The position numbers and the translations under genes were made by a program. A stretch of DNA of 64,000 nt from Cellulomonas fimi (GTDB lineage Bacteria > Actinomycetota > Actinomycetes > Actinomycetales > Cellulomonadaceae): NCBI RefSeq assembly GCF_028527925.1, contig NZ_JAPESW010000012.1:35774-99773 (forward strand), given 5' to 3'. Each line of letters starts with the position of its first letter. Positions within the stretch are counted from its first letter, which is position 1. This document shows positions 10,049 through 18,182 of this stretch, piece after piece. A model generated the notes under the pieces. That model ran no database searches, had not been told where the DNA came from, and saw only the letters and a program-made list of their open reading frames with translations.

Positions 10049-11860
10049 ATGGAGCGGATCGGTCTGACGCCGGGGTCGGACATCGGGGGGTACCGCATCG
10101 TCGCGCCGCTCGGCTCGGGCGGCATGGGGACCGTCTACCGGGCCGTCGACGGGGGCGGCACGGCCGTCGCGCTCAAGCTGCTGCACCCGCAGCTCGGCTC
10201 CGACGCGGTCGCGCGCGACCGGCTGCGTCGCGAGGTCCGCGCGCTGCAGAAGCTCCGGCACCCGGGCGTCGCCGCGATCCTCGACGCCGAGGCCGACTCG
10301 ACCGAGGCCTTCCTCGTCACCGAGCTCGTCGACGGCGACACGCTCGAGGAGCACGTGCGCGAGCGCGGGCCGCTCGGCGCGCAGGACCTGCTCGACCTCG
10401 CCGAGGGCCTGCGGGCCGCGCTCGCGGCCGTGCACGGGGCCGGCGTCGTGCACCGTGATCTCAAGCCCGCGAACGTCCTCGTCACGGACGACGGTCCCGT
10501 GCTCATCGACTTCGGCATCGCGCAGGCGGCCGGCGACGCGCCGCTCACCTCCGACGGGCTCGTCATCGGCACGCCCGGCTACCTCGCGCCCGAGCTGCTC
10601 GACGGCGACGAGCCCACCGCGGCGAGCGACTACTGGGGCTGGGCCGCCGTCCTGGCGTTCGCCGCGACCGGGCGTGCACCGTTCGGCACCCGCCCGCTCG
10701 AGGCCGTGCTCGCCCGTGCGCGCTCGGGCGACCCCGACCTCGACGGCCTCGGCCCGCTCACCGCGACCGCGCTGCGCGGTGCCCTGGTCGCCGCGCCCGA
10801 CGCCCGCACCGACCCGGAGGACGTCGTCGCCGCCCTCACCGTCGCCGCGACCGACGGGGACGTGGTCACCGAGGACGGCACCGCGACCATGCTCGTCAGC
10901 ACCGAGGACCTCACCGACACCACGCACCTCGGCCCGGGCGACGGCACCGACACGACCCGCCCGGACCCGGCCGACGCGACCGGCACCGCGCTCCTCACGG
11001 GCGCGGGCACGCGTCCGGGTGGTCCCGCGGCCGCGGCGGGCACGGCCACGCTCGTCGCGAACGACGGGCGGACGCGCACGTTCGAGCCCGGCACCGACGA
11101 CGACGTCGCCGACGGGGACGACGGCTGGGACGGCTGGTCCGACGACGAACCCGACGGCTGGTCCGACGACGAGGACCCCGAGGGCGTCGAGTGGATCCAG
11201 GACGACCTCGACGCGTCCGAGCAGCCCGGGCCCGAGGGGTCGGGCTACGTGCGACCGCCCACCGAGCGGCGCTGGGGGACGCTCCTCGCCGCGGGGCTGC
11301 TCGTGGGCGTCGCCGGCACGCTGTTCCCCGGGGGCACGCTCGTGGTCGTCGGCGTGCTCCTCCTCGTCGTCCGGACGTTCGGCACCGCCGTCGAGGCCAT
11401 GCACATCCGCCGCGAACGGTTCGGCGTGCGGCGCTCCGACGTGCCCGTCACCGTCGCCGCCGGCCCCTGGCACCTGCTGCGGGCGACCGCCGGTCTCGTG
11501 CCCTCGCTCGTCGTCGGGGGCAGCGTCGCGGTCGTCGCCGCCGGGGTCATGTGGTGGCTCCTCGACTCGGGCCGGTGGACCGTCGACGGCTCGCCGTCGG
11601 GGCAGCCCGTGCAGGGGCTCACCGCGTCGCTCGTCGTCGGCGGGCTCGTGCTGCTCGCCGTGCTCGTCGTGTGGTGGGGCCCGCTGTCGAGCATGACGCG
11701 CGTCGGGGCCCGGCGGACGCTGGCCGTCGTCGCCCCCGGGGGTCTCGGCGGGCTCGTCGCGGTCGTCGTGCTGCTCGCCGCCGCGGCCGTCCTCGTCGCG
11801 CTGCTGCTGAACGGGCGTGCGATCACGTGGTGGCCGCTGCCCGCGCCGACCATGCCGTGA
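10049..11860 (+). CDS. Hanks-type serine/threonine protein kinase with membrane-embedded C-terminus
   Basis: A 603-residue protein. The kinase domain covers about residues 12-265: Gly-rich loop LGSGGMGTVYRA (22-32), ATP-binding K43 in VALKLL, catalytic HRDLKPAN with D137, DFG with D154, and GTPGYLAPELL as the activation-segment end. All catalytic residues are present, so it should be active. An Asp/Thr/Gly-rich linker of about 150 residues follows, including a WDGWSDDEPDGWSDDED acidic repeat. The C-terminus then has about four or five hydrophobic segments (such as LLAAGLLVGVAGTLF and SLVVGGSVAVVAAGVMWWLL). Unlike PknB there are no extracellular PASTA repeats, so the signal sensed is unknown. 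The start is fixed by TAGGTT 7 nt upstream. Confidence 0.9.
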   Translation: MERIGLTPGSDIGGYRIVAPLGSGGMGTVYRAVDGGGTAVALKLLHPQLGSDAVARDRLRREVRALQKLRHPGVAAILDAEADSTEAFLVTELVDGDTLEEHVRERGPLGAQDLLDLAEGLRAALAAVHGAGVVHRDLKPANVLVTDDGPVLIDFGIAQAAGDAPLTSDGLVIGTPGYLAPELLDGDEPTAASDYWGWAAVLAFAATGRAPFGTRPLEAVLARARSGDPDLDGLGPLTATALRGALVAAPDARTDPEDVVAALTVAATDGDVVTEDGTATMLVSTEDLTDTTHLGPGDGTDTTRPDPADATGTALLTGAGTRPGGPAAAAGTATLVANDGRTRTFEPGTDDDVADGDDGWDGWSDDEPDGWSDDEDPEGVEWIQDDLDASEQPGPEGSGYVRPPTERRWGTLLAAGLLVGVAGTLFPGGTLVVVGVLLLVVRTFGTAVEAMHIRRERFGVRRSDVPVTVAAGPWHLLRATAGLVPSLVVGGSVAVVAAGVMWWLLDSGRWTVDGSPSGQPVQGLTASLVVGGLVLLAVLVVWWGPLSSMTRVGARRTLAVVAPGGLGGLVAVVVLLAAAAVLVALLLNGRAITWWPLPAPTMP

Positions 11861-11978
11861 ACCCGGGCGCGGCCCACCAGGACCGTCGACCGTCCGTCGG
11901 CCGCGACGCGCGAGGCACCGGCACCGCCGGACCGGGGACGAAGCGTTCCGGGCCGCCCGGGCGCACAGGTCGGGGCCC

Positions 11979-11984
11979 TACGCT
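11979..11984 (+). promoter_or_regulatory. -10 element of leaderless transcript
   Basis: TACGCT is positioned 7 nt before the ATG at 11992, and no ribosome-binding site is present between them. Confidence 0.5.
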
Positions 11985-11991
11985 GTGGCGC

Positions 11992-12477
11992 ATGCGCGCA
12001 CGACGAGTCCCGCTCACGGACTCGCGCGCGCTCGTCGCCGTCGCTGCGCTCGCCGCCGTGCTCGGGCTCGCGATCGCGATGTCCGGCCGTGTGCTGCTGC
12101 ACCAGTGCGTGTCGGCCGGCGGCGTCGGCCCCTGGGGCGTCCGGCTGCTGCTCCTGAGCGACGCGGCCGACTGCCCCGACGGTGCCTACGCGTTCGGCCC
12201 GGCCACCGGCGGAGCGGTGCTCCTGCTGAGCGTCGCGGTCCCGGTCGCCCTCACGCATCTCGCGCTCGCCGCGAGCGGCCTCGGCGCGTCGGTCGTCGTC
12301 GCCCGGGCGGCCCGGGGCGTCGCGCGGCTGCTGCGTCGCTGGGCCGTCCGTCTGGACGACGCGGCGGTCGTGGTGCCCGTCGACGCCACCGCGGCCGTCG
12401 ACCGTGCCGCGCCCGTCCTGCGCGACCGCCTGCTCGTCGCCGTCCTCCCGGTCCGCGGGCCACCGGTCACCCCCTGA
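11992..12477 (+). CDS. small membrane protein of unknown function
   Basis: A 161-residue protein with an N-terminal hydrophobic segment (LVAVAALAAVLGLAIAMSG, about 13-31). A short exposed loop with two cysteines (C in LLHQCVSAGG and ADCPDG) follows, then a second hydrophobic segment (GGAVLLLSVAVPVALTHLAL, about 70-92). The Arg-rich C-terminus is presumably cytosolic. I do not recognise a family. It precedes the DsbA-like gene by 39 bp in the same direction, so the two may be co-transcribed, and the paired loop cysteines could relate to that neighbour, but this is speculation. The start is set by TACGCT 7 nt upstream. Confidence 0.65.
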   Translation: MRARRVPLTDSRALVAVAALAAVLGLAIAMSGRVLLHQCVSAGGVGPWGVRLLLLSDAADCPDGAYAFGPATGGAVLLLSVAVPVALTHLALAASGLGASVVVARAARGVARLLRRWAVRLDDAAVVVPVDATAAVDRAAPVLRDRLLVAVLPVRGPPVTP

Positions 12478-12516
12478 CCGACCCGCCCCCCTCTCTTCCC
12501 GGACCAGGAGTACCCC

Positions 12517-13440
12517 ATGCCCACGAACGAACCCCGCCCGACCAAGGCGGTCCGCCGCGACGAGGCGCGCGCCAAGGCCGCCGCGATGCGCGCCGAGCAG
12601 GAGCGCAAGGCCAAGCGGAACCGGATGCTCGCGATCGGTGGCCTCGTCGTCGCCGTCCTCGCGCTCGGCGCCGTCGTCTTCTTCATCGTCAACCAGTCGA
12701 AGGAGCGCGCCGAGGCCTACGGCAGCGTCGCGTACGGCGGCGGCGCGGAGGACGTCGTCGCTCCCGCGCTCGCGGACGTCGACGCCCCCGCTCCCGCGAA
12801 CGACGAGGGCGGCATCCCCGTGAGCCCCGCCGGCGTCGGCGAGCAGGGCGACGACGACACCGTCCTGTCCATCTACTTCGACTTCATGTGCCCCGTGTGC
12901 GGCCAGTTCGAGCAGACCAACGGCGAGGACGTGAAGGCCCTCACCGAGACCGACGGCGTGACCGTCGCGTTCCACCCGCTCTCGTTCCTCGACTACACGT
13001 CGCAGGGGACGTTCTACTCGACGCGCGCCGCCAACGCGTACGCCGTGATCGCGGACGAGTCGCCCGAGCACCTCGTCGACTTCATGTCCGCGATGTACGC
13101 GGACGGCACCCAGCCCGCCGAGGGCACGTCCGGCCTGTCCGACGCCGAGATCGCCGACGTCGCGTCCGGGGTCGGCGTCCCGGACGACGTCATCGGGAAG
13201 TTCACCTCGACCGTCACCGGCACGTACGAGGTCGGCACCGGTGACGACACGACCGAGAAGGACGGCGAGTGGCGCACCTTCGCGCCCTGGATCAAGGCCG
13301 CCTACGCATCCGCGTCCGAGCAGTTCCCCGACCTCGGCACGCCGTACATCCTCATCGACGGCGTGAAGTGGGAGGGCAACTGGCAGCAGCCGGGTGCCCT
13401 GCGCGCCGCGGTGGAGCAGGCCGCCGCCGCGAAGGGCTGA
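12517..13440 (+). CDS. DsbA-like thioredoxin-fold protein, membrane anchored
   Basis: A 307-residue protein of the DsbA/thioredoxin_4 family. It has a charged N-terminus, one transmembrane anchor (MLAIGGLVVAVLALGAVVFFIVN, about residues 31-53), then an extracytoplasmic thioredoxin fold. The active site FMCPVCGQFE places the redox pair at C125 and C128 (CPVC). The cis-Pro loop is in LGTPYILIDGVKW near residue 275. The expected role is thiol-disulfide exchange in exported proteins. Actinobacterial relatives sit near Ser/Thr kinase genes. CAGGAG-type ribosome site CCAGGAGT lies 8 nt before the ATG. It is followed by a strong terminator and a tRNA. Confidence 0.9.
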   Translation: MPTNEPRPTKAVRRDEARAKAAAMRAEQERKAKRNRMLAIGGLVVAVLALGAVVFFIVNQSKERAEAYGSVAYGGGAEDVVAPALADVDAPAPANDEGGIPVSPAGVGEQGDDDTVLSIYFDFMCPVCGQFEQTNGEDVKALTETDGVTVAFHPLSFLDYTSQGTFYSTRAANAYAVIADESPEHLVDFMSAMYADGTQPAEGTSGLSDAEIADVASGVGVPDDVIGKFTSTVTGTYEVGTGDDTTEKDGEWRTFAPWIKAAYASASEQFPDLGTPYILIDGVKWEGNWQQPGALRAAVEQAAAAKG

Positions 13441-13457
13441 CGCCGCACCGCAGCACC

Positions 13458-13506
13458 GCCGACGGGCGGGCCGGACCCCGCGAGGGGTCCCGGTCCGCCC
13501 GTCGGC
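13458..13506 (+). terminator. long hairpin terminator
   Basis: A stem of about 22 bp (GCCGACGGGCGGGCCGG arm pairing with its complement near 13484-13506, one bulge, GCGA loop) lies between the DsbA-like gene and the tRNA. Confidence 0.75.
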
Positions 13507-13573
13507 GCGTCGGGCGCCGTGCGTCGTGGTGCGCCCGGGCGTGCCACGGGGCACCGGTACGCTGTCCCCGCCC

Positions 13574-13650
13574 GCCTCCTTAGCTCAGCTGGCCAGAGCA
13601 CCTGTCTTGTAAACAGGGGGTCGTCGGTTCGAATCCGACAGGGGGCTCCA
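13574..13650 (+). tRNA. tRNA-Thr (anticodon UGU)
   Basis: A complete cloverleaf can be drawn. The acceptor stem GCCTCCT pairs with AGGGGGC (one T-G wobble). The D-arm holds AGCTCAGCTGGCCAGAG. The anticodon stem CCTGT/ACAGG encloses loop CTTGTAA with anticodon TGT at 13608-13610. The T-stem GTCGG/CCGAC encloses TTCGAAT. Discriminator T and an encoded CCA end the gene. It decodes threonine ACA and related codons. Confidence 0.96.
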
Positions 13651-13767
13651 CGACGACGGTCCTCCCGCCGCGCGCGCCCCGACGGTCCGCACGAGAATCG
13701 GACGGGTCCGCAAGCCCGGTGCCGGCGTGCGCGTCTTGCTCCGCCGGCCCGCGGAGAGGAGACCCTC

Positions 13768-14355
13768 GTGACCTACCGCATCGGCTACTTCGTCGGCAGC
13801 CTGTCGAGCAGCTCGATCAACCGGCGCCTCGCGCAGGCGCTGATCGCGCTCGCGCCCGACGAGCTGGAGTTCACCGAGATCCCGATCGGCGACCTGCCGC
13901 TCTACAGCCCGGACCACGACGCCGACTACCCGGCGCCGGCGCGCGCGCTCAAGGACGCGATCGAGGCGTCCGACGGGATCCTGTTCGTGTCGCCCGAGTA
14001 CAACCGCAGCATCCCGGGAGCGCTGAAGAACGCGATCGACTGGGGGTCGCGGCCCTGGGGGACCAACTCGTTCGCGCGCAAGCCGACGGGGATCGTGGGG
14101 GCGTCGATCGGCGCGGTCGGCACGGCCGTCATGCAGTCGTCGATGCGCAGCGTCCTGAGCTTCCTCAACGCGCCCCAGCTCAACTCGCCCGAGGTGTACA
14201 TCCAGGTCACGGAGCAGACGTTCGGCGACGACGGGTCGGTCGCGGACTCCTCGCTCGAGCAGTTCCTGCGGCACTACATGGCGGAGTACTGCGGGTTCGT
14301 CGAGCGGGTGCTGTCGGTGACGGCGCCGGGTCACATCGGCGACCCGGACCAGTGA
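13768..14355 (+). CDS. NADPH-dependent FMN reductase family protein
   Basis: A 195-residue flavodoxin-like NAD(P)H:FMN/quinone reductase. The FMN phosphate loop is GSLSSSSINRRL at residues 8-19, and the family motif SPEYNRSIPGALKNAIDW lies near residue 75. The closest recognised kinds are chromate/azo/quinone reductases such as ChrR and YieF. The real substrate is open, with quinones or flavin most likely. The GTG at 13768 is preceded by GGAGAGGAG at the right spacing. It stands alone between the tRNA and the LacI gene, which faces it. Confidence 0.88.
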   Translation: MTYRIGYFVGSLSSSSINRRLAQALIALAPDELEFTEIPIGDLPLYSPDHDADYPAPARALKDAIEASDGILFVSPEYNRSIPGALKNAIDWGSRPWGTNSFARKPTGIVGASIGAVGTAVMQSSMRSVLSFLNAPQLNSPEVYIQVTEQTFGDDGSVADSSLEQFLRHYMAEYCGFVERVLSVTAPGHIGDPDQ

Positions 14356-14439
14356 CGCGCGGCGGGTGACCGCCCCGACGGGCGACGCGGGGCCGACGGC
14401 GCTCCGCGGACCGGAGGGGCGGGGCGTCGACGAGGCGCG

Positions 14440-15486
14440 TCAGTCCGTCGGCGCGGGTCCGGTGCTCTCGCGCACGACGAGCTCGACGGGGAGCTCGGTG
14501 CGGACGGCGTCGACGGGCGCGCCCGCGCGCGAGCGCTCGATCGCGGCGAGCAGCGTGCGTGCGGCGGTGCGGCCCTTGGCGTCGAGGTCCTGACGCAGCG
14601 TGGTGAGCGCGGGGCGGACGCGCGCGGCGAGCGGGCTGTCGTCCCAGCCGACGACGGACAGGTCCTCGGGGACGCGCAGGCCGAGCTCGGCGGCGACGTC
14701 GAGGACCGCGGTGGCCATGAGGTCGGAGAAGCAGAGGACCGCGGTCGGGCGGTCGGGGCCGGTGAGCAGCGCGCGGGCGCCCTCGTGCGCGTAGGGGTCG
14801 ACGTTGTCGACGATCTCGTACGCGGTGGGCACCACGCCGGCGGCGTCGAGCGCCTCGACCGCACCGGCGACGCGGGCGCGGGAGACGTAGTCGTGCCCGG
14901 CGGTGCGGCCGTCGGCGAGGTGGCCGTGGCGGTCGCGGCCGCCCATGGTGAAGAACGCGATGCGCCGGTGCCCGAGGGCGAGGACGTGCTCGGCGGCCTG
15001 CCGGCTGCCGGCGTGGTCGTCGAGCACGATCGACGGGTGGCCCGGGATGGGGTCGAGGTCGACGAAGACCAGCGGGAGCTTGCGGCGGACCAGCCAGTCG
15101 AGCGCCGCGGAGTCGCCGCCGCACGCGTAGACGAGCGCGCCGTCGAGGGGGATGTCGCGCGCGGCCTTCTCGCCCGGCAGGAGGGCGACGGCGTAGCCGG
15201 TGGGCTGGAGCTCCTCGGCGATCGCGCCGAAGAACGACGCGGCGATGGGGTCGCGCAGCGCCTCGCCGACCCACGCGGTGAGCAGCAGGCCGATCGCGCC
15301 GGTGGTGCCGCGGGCGAGCGCGCGCGCGGAGGGGTCGGGGCCGACGTAGCCGAGCTCGGCGGCGGCGTCGAGGATCGTCCGCCGCAGGTCGGCGGAGAGC
15401 TGGTCGGGGCGCGAGAACGCGTTGGACACGGTCATGCGGCTGACGCCGACCTTGTCGGCGATGGTCTGGAGGGTCACCCGGGGCAC
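14440..15486 (-). CDS. LacI-family transcriptional regulator
   Basis: A 348-residue repressor of the LacI/GalR family. The helix-turn-helix VTLQTIADKVGVSRMTVSN is at the N-terminus, followed by the hinge helix (DPSARALARG) and a periplasmic-binding-protein-like sugar domain (TGAIGLLLT, PGHPSIVLDD, ALGHRRIAFF, GWDDSPLAARVRPALTTLRQD). The ligand is probably a sugar. GTG 15486 gives the usual start directly before the HTH. The frame stays open to an ATG at 15615 that overlaps the stop of a 75-codon frame as ATGA, so a form 43 residues longer, translationally coupled to it, is possible. No sugar genes adjoin it, so the visible target is its own promoter with three operator-like dyads. Confidence 0.9.
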   Translation of the reverse strand: MPRVTLQTIADKVGVSRMTVSNAFSRPDQLSADLRRTILDAAAELGYVGPDPSARALARGTTGAIGLLLTAWVGEALRDPIAASFFGAIAEELQPTGYAVALLPGEKAARDIPLDGALVYACGGDSAALDWLVRRKLPLVFVDLDPIPGHPSIVLDDHAGSRQAAEHVLALGHRRIAFFTMGGRDRHGHLADGRTAGHDYVSRARVAGAVEALDAAGVVPTAYEIVDNVDPYAHEGARALLTGPDRPTAVLCFSDLMATAVLDVAAELGLRVPEDLSVVGWDDSPLAARVRPALTTLRQDLDAKGRTAARTLLAAIERSRAGAPVDAVRTELPVELVVRESTGPAPTD

Positions 15487-15611
15487 GACGCCACCCTGTT
15501 CCGCGGCATGCGGGACAGGGTAGGTCGTGCCGCCGGGCGCCGGGGAGCGCCGCCCGAGGGATGTCGCCGCGGGGCTGGTCCCGGACGTGGCGGGCGGGGC
15601 GGGCGTCGTGG

Positions 15612-15839
15612 TCATCGCGCGGGGTGGCCGACCTCGAAGGTGCAGGTCGGCTGCACGGCGTCGGCGACGCGGTGCAGGCCCCGGGCGAGGGCGCGACGGG
15701 TGCGCGGGACGCGCGGACGGCGCGCGTGCGGCTCGCGGGCGGGACGCTCCTCGGCCACGGGGGCCCAGGGGCGGGCGCTGTGCGACTCGAGGACGGACGC
15801 GTCACGGGCGAGCAGCAGGCCGATCGACTGGTCGAGCAC
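15612..15839 (-). CDS. 75-codon small protein ahead of lacI-type gene
   Basis: An open frame of 75 codons starts at a GTG preceded by AGGGAGAAGG with 4-nt spacing, the strongest Shine-Dalgarno match in the window. It is followed by an Arg/Pro-rich protein (for example PRVPRTRRALARGLHRVAD). Its TGA overlaps an in-frame ATG of the LacI reading frame (ATGA). It lies just downstream of a good sigma-A promoter. I do not recognise the protein. It may be a real small protein, or a leader peptide coupling translation to the repressor gene. Basic composition and the absence of hydrophobic stretches argue against a membrane protein. Confidence 0.5.
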   Translation of the reverse strand: MLDQSIGLLLARDASVLESHSARPWAPVAEERPAREPHARRPRVPRTRRALARGLHRVADAVQPTCTFEVGHPAR

Positions 15840-15859
15840 GGGTCCTTCTCCCTTCCGAT

Positions 15860-15917
15860 CTGTACCGCTACAGATCGCTATACCGGTACAGTAGGATCCG
15901 CGCCTGTACCGGTCAAG
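15860..15917. promoter_or_regulatory. three operator-like dyads, consensus CTGTACCGGTACAG
   Basis: Three 14-bp sites: CTGTACCGCTACAG (15860-15873), CTATACCGGTACAG (15878-15891) and CTGTACCGGTCAAG (15904-15917). The central CG and dyad symmetry are those of LacI-family operators. The middle site covers the -10 and the distal site covers the -35, while the first lies just downstream of the expected start. This is most simply autorepression by the adjacent LacI protein. Confidence 0.7.
15888..15916 (-). promoter_or_regulatory. sigma70-type promoter of small ORF/lacI operon
   Basis: On the minus strand, -35 TTGACC (15911-15916) and -10 TACTGT (15888-15893) are separated by exactly 17 nt. Both boxes are overlapped by operator-like dyads. 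Confidence 0.7.
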
Positions 15918-15961
15918 CCGAATCGAGAAGTTGTTCCTGACCAGGCCTGATGGGGTGGCGT

Positions 15962-16630
15962 CTACGCCGGGCCGGTCTCCGCGAGCAGCCGCAGCGCCGC
16001 GCTCACCCGCGGGTTGCGGCTCGGGTCGGTGTCGATGCCCAGCGTCGCGTAGAGCGCGTTGACGTGGTTCTGCACCGACTTCTCGGTGATCCCCAGACGT
16101 GCGCCGATGCCCGCGTTCGACAGTCCCTCGGCGAGCAGCCGGAGCACCTCGTACTGCCGGTCGGTCAGGCGCGACACCGCGGACCCGGCCCGCGGCGCCA
16201 TGCGGGCCAGCAGCGCGGGGTCGAGGACCGTCTCGCCGACCGCCGCCGCCCGCACGGCCGAGACGAGCACCTCCTCGCTCGTCGACGACGTCTTCGACAG
16301 GTAGCCCCACCCCGCGGCCACGTCGGGCGGCAGGTCGAGCAGGAGGTCCATCGCATCGTGCGCCGACAGCAGCAGCACGCCGACGCCGGGCTGGCGGCGC
16401 CGGAGCGTCACGCCGAGCGCGATCCCGTTGCCGTCGGGCAGGTCGACGTCGAGCACGACGACGTCCACGGTCCCCGGCGGCAGGAGGCGGGTCGCCTCCG
16501 TGACCGAGCCCGTCGCCACGACGACCTCCAGGCCGTCGGTGTCGTCGAGCATCCGCTCGAGCATCGACCGGAAGAGTGGTTGGTCCTCGACCACGGCGAC
16601 GCGCACCGGGCCGGTCACGGCAGCGTTCAT
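15962..16630 (-). CDS. NarL/LuxR-type response regulator
   Basis: A 222-residue response regulator. The receiver domain spans about residues 9-125 with acidic pocket E15/D16, phosphoacceptor D61 in VVVLDVDLPDG, and the conserved Lys in YLSKTSS. The C-terminal LuxR-type HTH (LTDRQYEVLRLLAEGLSNAGIGARLGITEKSVQNHV) covers about residues 150-205. It is transcribed away from the histidine kinase at 16748, and the two share a 117-bp intergenic region, so they probably form one signalling pair. Output genes are unknown; the SipW cluster lying just beyond the kinase is one candidate. Confidence 0.9.
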   Translation of the reverse strand: MNAAVTGPVRVAVVEDQPLFRSMLERMLDDTDGLEVVVATGSVTEATRLLPPGTVDVVVLDVDLPDGNGIALGVTLRRRQPGVGVLLLSAHDAMDLLLDLPPDVAAGWGYLSKTSSTSEEVLVSAVRAAAVGETVLDPALLARMAPRAGSAVSRLTDRQYEVLRLLAEGLSNAGIGARLGITEKSVQNHVNALYATLGIDTDPSRNPRVSAALRLLAETGPA

Positions 16631-16747
16631 CGGGGCAAGTATCGTCGTCGCCGCGCCCCGACGCAGTCACCTGCACGCGGCAACGTGACCGACGCCACGC
16701 GCACGAGCACCCGTCCGGTGCACCCGCATGACCCGCAGGGACGAACG

Positions 16748-17956
16748 ATGCCCACCACCCGCACCACGACGCCCGACGACGAGTCGGCCGCCCTCGTCGC
16801 CCGCCGCGCGCGCGACCTGCGCAACGACCGCGTCGGCCTGCTGCGTGCCAGCGGCATCGTCGCGAGCGGCTACGCGATCGGTGCCGCCCTGCAGACGACG
16901 TACATCTACAGCCGCGTCGTCCAGGAGTGGGAGTCGGTCAGCGTCTGGAGTCGGCTCGCCGCGAACTTCGCCGCCGTCGTCGGTCTCGTCGCCGTCCTCG
17001 CGGTCGTCAACGCGCACCGCGCGACGCGCGTCTGGCACATGGCGGTCTCGCTGCTGTTCGCCGCGACCGCGTGCGCGGTGCTGCGGATCGGCGCGCAGCA
17101 GCTGTTCGGCGTCTACGACGACCCGACGCGCGAGGTCGTCGAGGCGGAGCTGTTCTCGGGTCTCGTCATCGGCGTGATCTCCGGCGCGATCGGCATGTGG
17201 GGGCTCGTCGCCCGGCGCCGGCTGCGCGCGCAGATCCGGGGCGCCGAGCGCGAGGCGGTCCTCGTCGAGAACGCCGTGCGCGCCCTGGAGCAGGAGGAGA
17301 TCCGTGTCCGGCGCGAGGTCGCCGAGGGGCTGCACGGCACGCTGCAGAACAAGCTCGTGCTCGTCGAGGCGCGGCTGGACCAGATCGTCGCGCACGCCGC
17401 GCAGGGCCCGCTCGACGACGGCGACCTCGACGACCTGCGCTGGATCTCGGGCGAGCTCGAGCAGGCCCGGGCCGCCGACGTGCGCGAGATGAGCCGGCTG
17501 CTCTACCCGGACCGCCTCGAGCTCGGCCTCGTCCCGGCGGTGCGCGCGCTGCTCGGCCGCCTGCCCGCGAGCATCGCGACGCGCCTCGACGTGACCGACG
17601 CCGCTCGGGCGCACGACGACCCGGCGAGCCCTCGCCTCACGATCCCCGAGCGGCTGCTCGCGGTGCGCGTCGTCGAGGAGGGCGTCACCAACTCGCTCAA
17701 GCACGGGCCCGCGACGTCGATCACGGCGGAGATCGACGTCCAGGACGACGTCCTCGTCGTCGCGGTCGAGAACGACGGCGCGCTCTACGACGAGGAGACG
17801 GCGGGGGTCGCGTCGGGCACCGCGCGGATGCGCCAGCGGCTGCGGTTCGTCGGCGGGTCGGTCGAGCTGAGCCCGGGCGCCGGCCGCGGCGCGCGTCTCG
17901 TCGCGCGCATCCCGCTCGGCACCAACGGCCACAAGCCCTCACCCGTTCGGACGTAG
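16748..17956 (+). CDS. NarX/DesK-type sensor histidine kinase
   Basis: A 402-residue membrane kinase. Four hydrophobic stretches lie in the first 160 residues (such as IVASGYAIGAALQTTYIY, FAAVVGLVAVLAVVNAH, MAVSLLFAATACAVL and LVIGVISGAIGMWGLVA). A coiled-coil helix and a HisKA_3-like dimerisation motif EGLHGTLQNKLVLVEARL follow, with the probable phosphorylated H196. The HATPase domain shows the N-box VVEEGVTNSLKHG and a G-box GTARMRQRLRFVGGSVEL. There is no large extracellular sensor, so the signal is probably in the membrane. AGGGACGA precedes the ATG. It pairs with the divergent NarL-type regulator. Confidence 0.88.
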   Translation: MPTTRTTTPDDESAALVARRARDLRNDRVGLLRASGIVASGYAIGAALQTTYIYSRVVQEWESVSVWSRLAANFAAVVGLVAVLAVVNAHRATRVWHMAVSLLFAATACAVLRIGAQQLFGVYDDPTREVVEAELFSGLVIGVISGAIGMWGLVARRRLRAQIRGAEREAVLVENAVRALEQEEIRVRREVAEGLHGTLQNKLVLVEARLDQIVAHAAQGPLDDGDLDDLRWISGELEQARAADVREMSRLLYPDRLELGLVPAVRALLGRLPASIATRLDVTDAARAHDDPASPRLTIPERLLAVRVVEEGVTNSLKHGPATSITAEIDVQDDVLVVAVENDGALYDEETAGVASGTARMRQRLRFVGGSVELSPGAGRGARLVARIPLGTNGHKPSPVRT

Positions 17957-18098
17957 GGCCAGGTCACACGCGCACTGTCCGCTTCATGGACGGTCGTCCA
18001 GGAACGTTCGGATCCGCTCCGGGTGAAAGAAAACGACGTTCCCGGCGGGCCAGGTGCTGGCACCCAGGCCGGGCCGACGGCGGTCGATCGGAGATTCG

Positions 18099-18104
18099 TA
18101 GCGT
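18099..18104 (+). promoter_or_regulatory. -10 element upstream of the SipW cluster
   Basis: TAGCGT lies about 79 nt before the ATG at 18183, giving a leader of roughly 70 nt with a CCAGGAG ribosome site. The same -10 hexamer is used at both urea promoters. Confidence 0.4.
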
Positions 18105-18182
18105 CTGCGACGGCGCTCCGCGACCGGAGGCCGTGCGGATCGACGACACGCCGACCCGCGTCGTCACGATCCAGGAGTCACC

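Noticed and set aside
15470..15509. ATG 7 nt after a TACCCT hexamer upstream of the LacI gene
   Set aside because: The ATG is out of frame with LacI and meets a stop after 11 codons. A leaderless start here is unsupported, though the hexamer could still give a secondary transcript.
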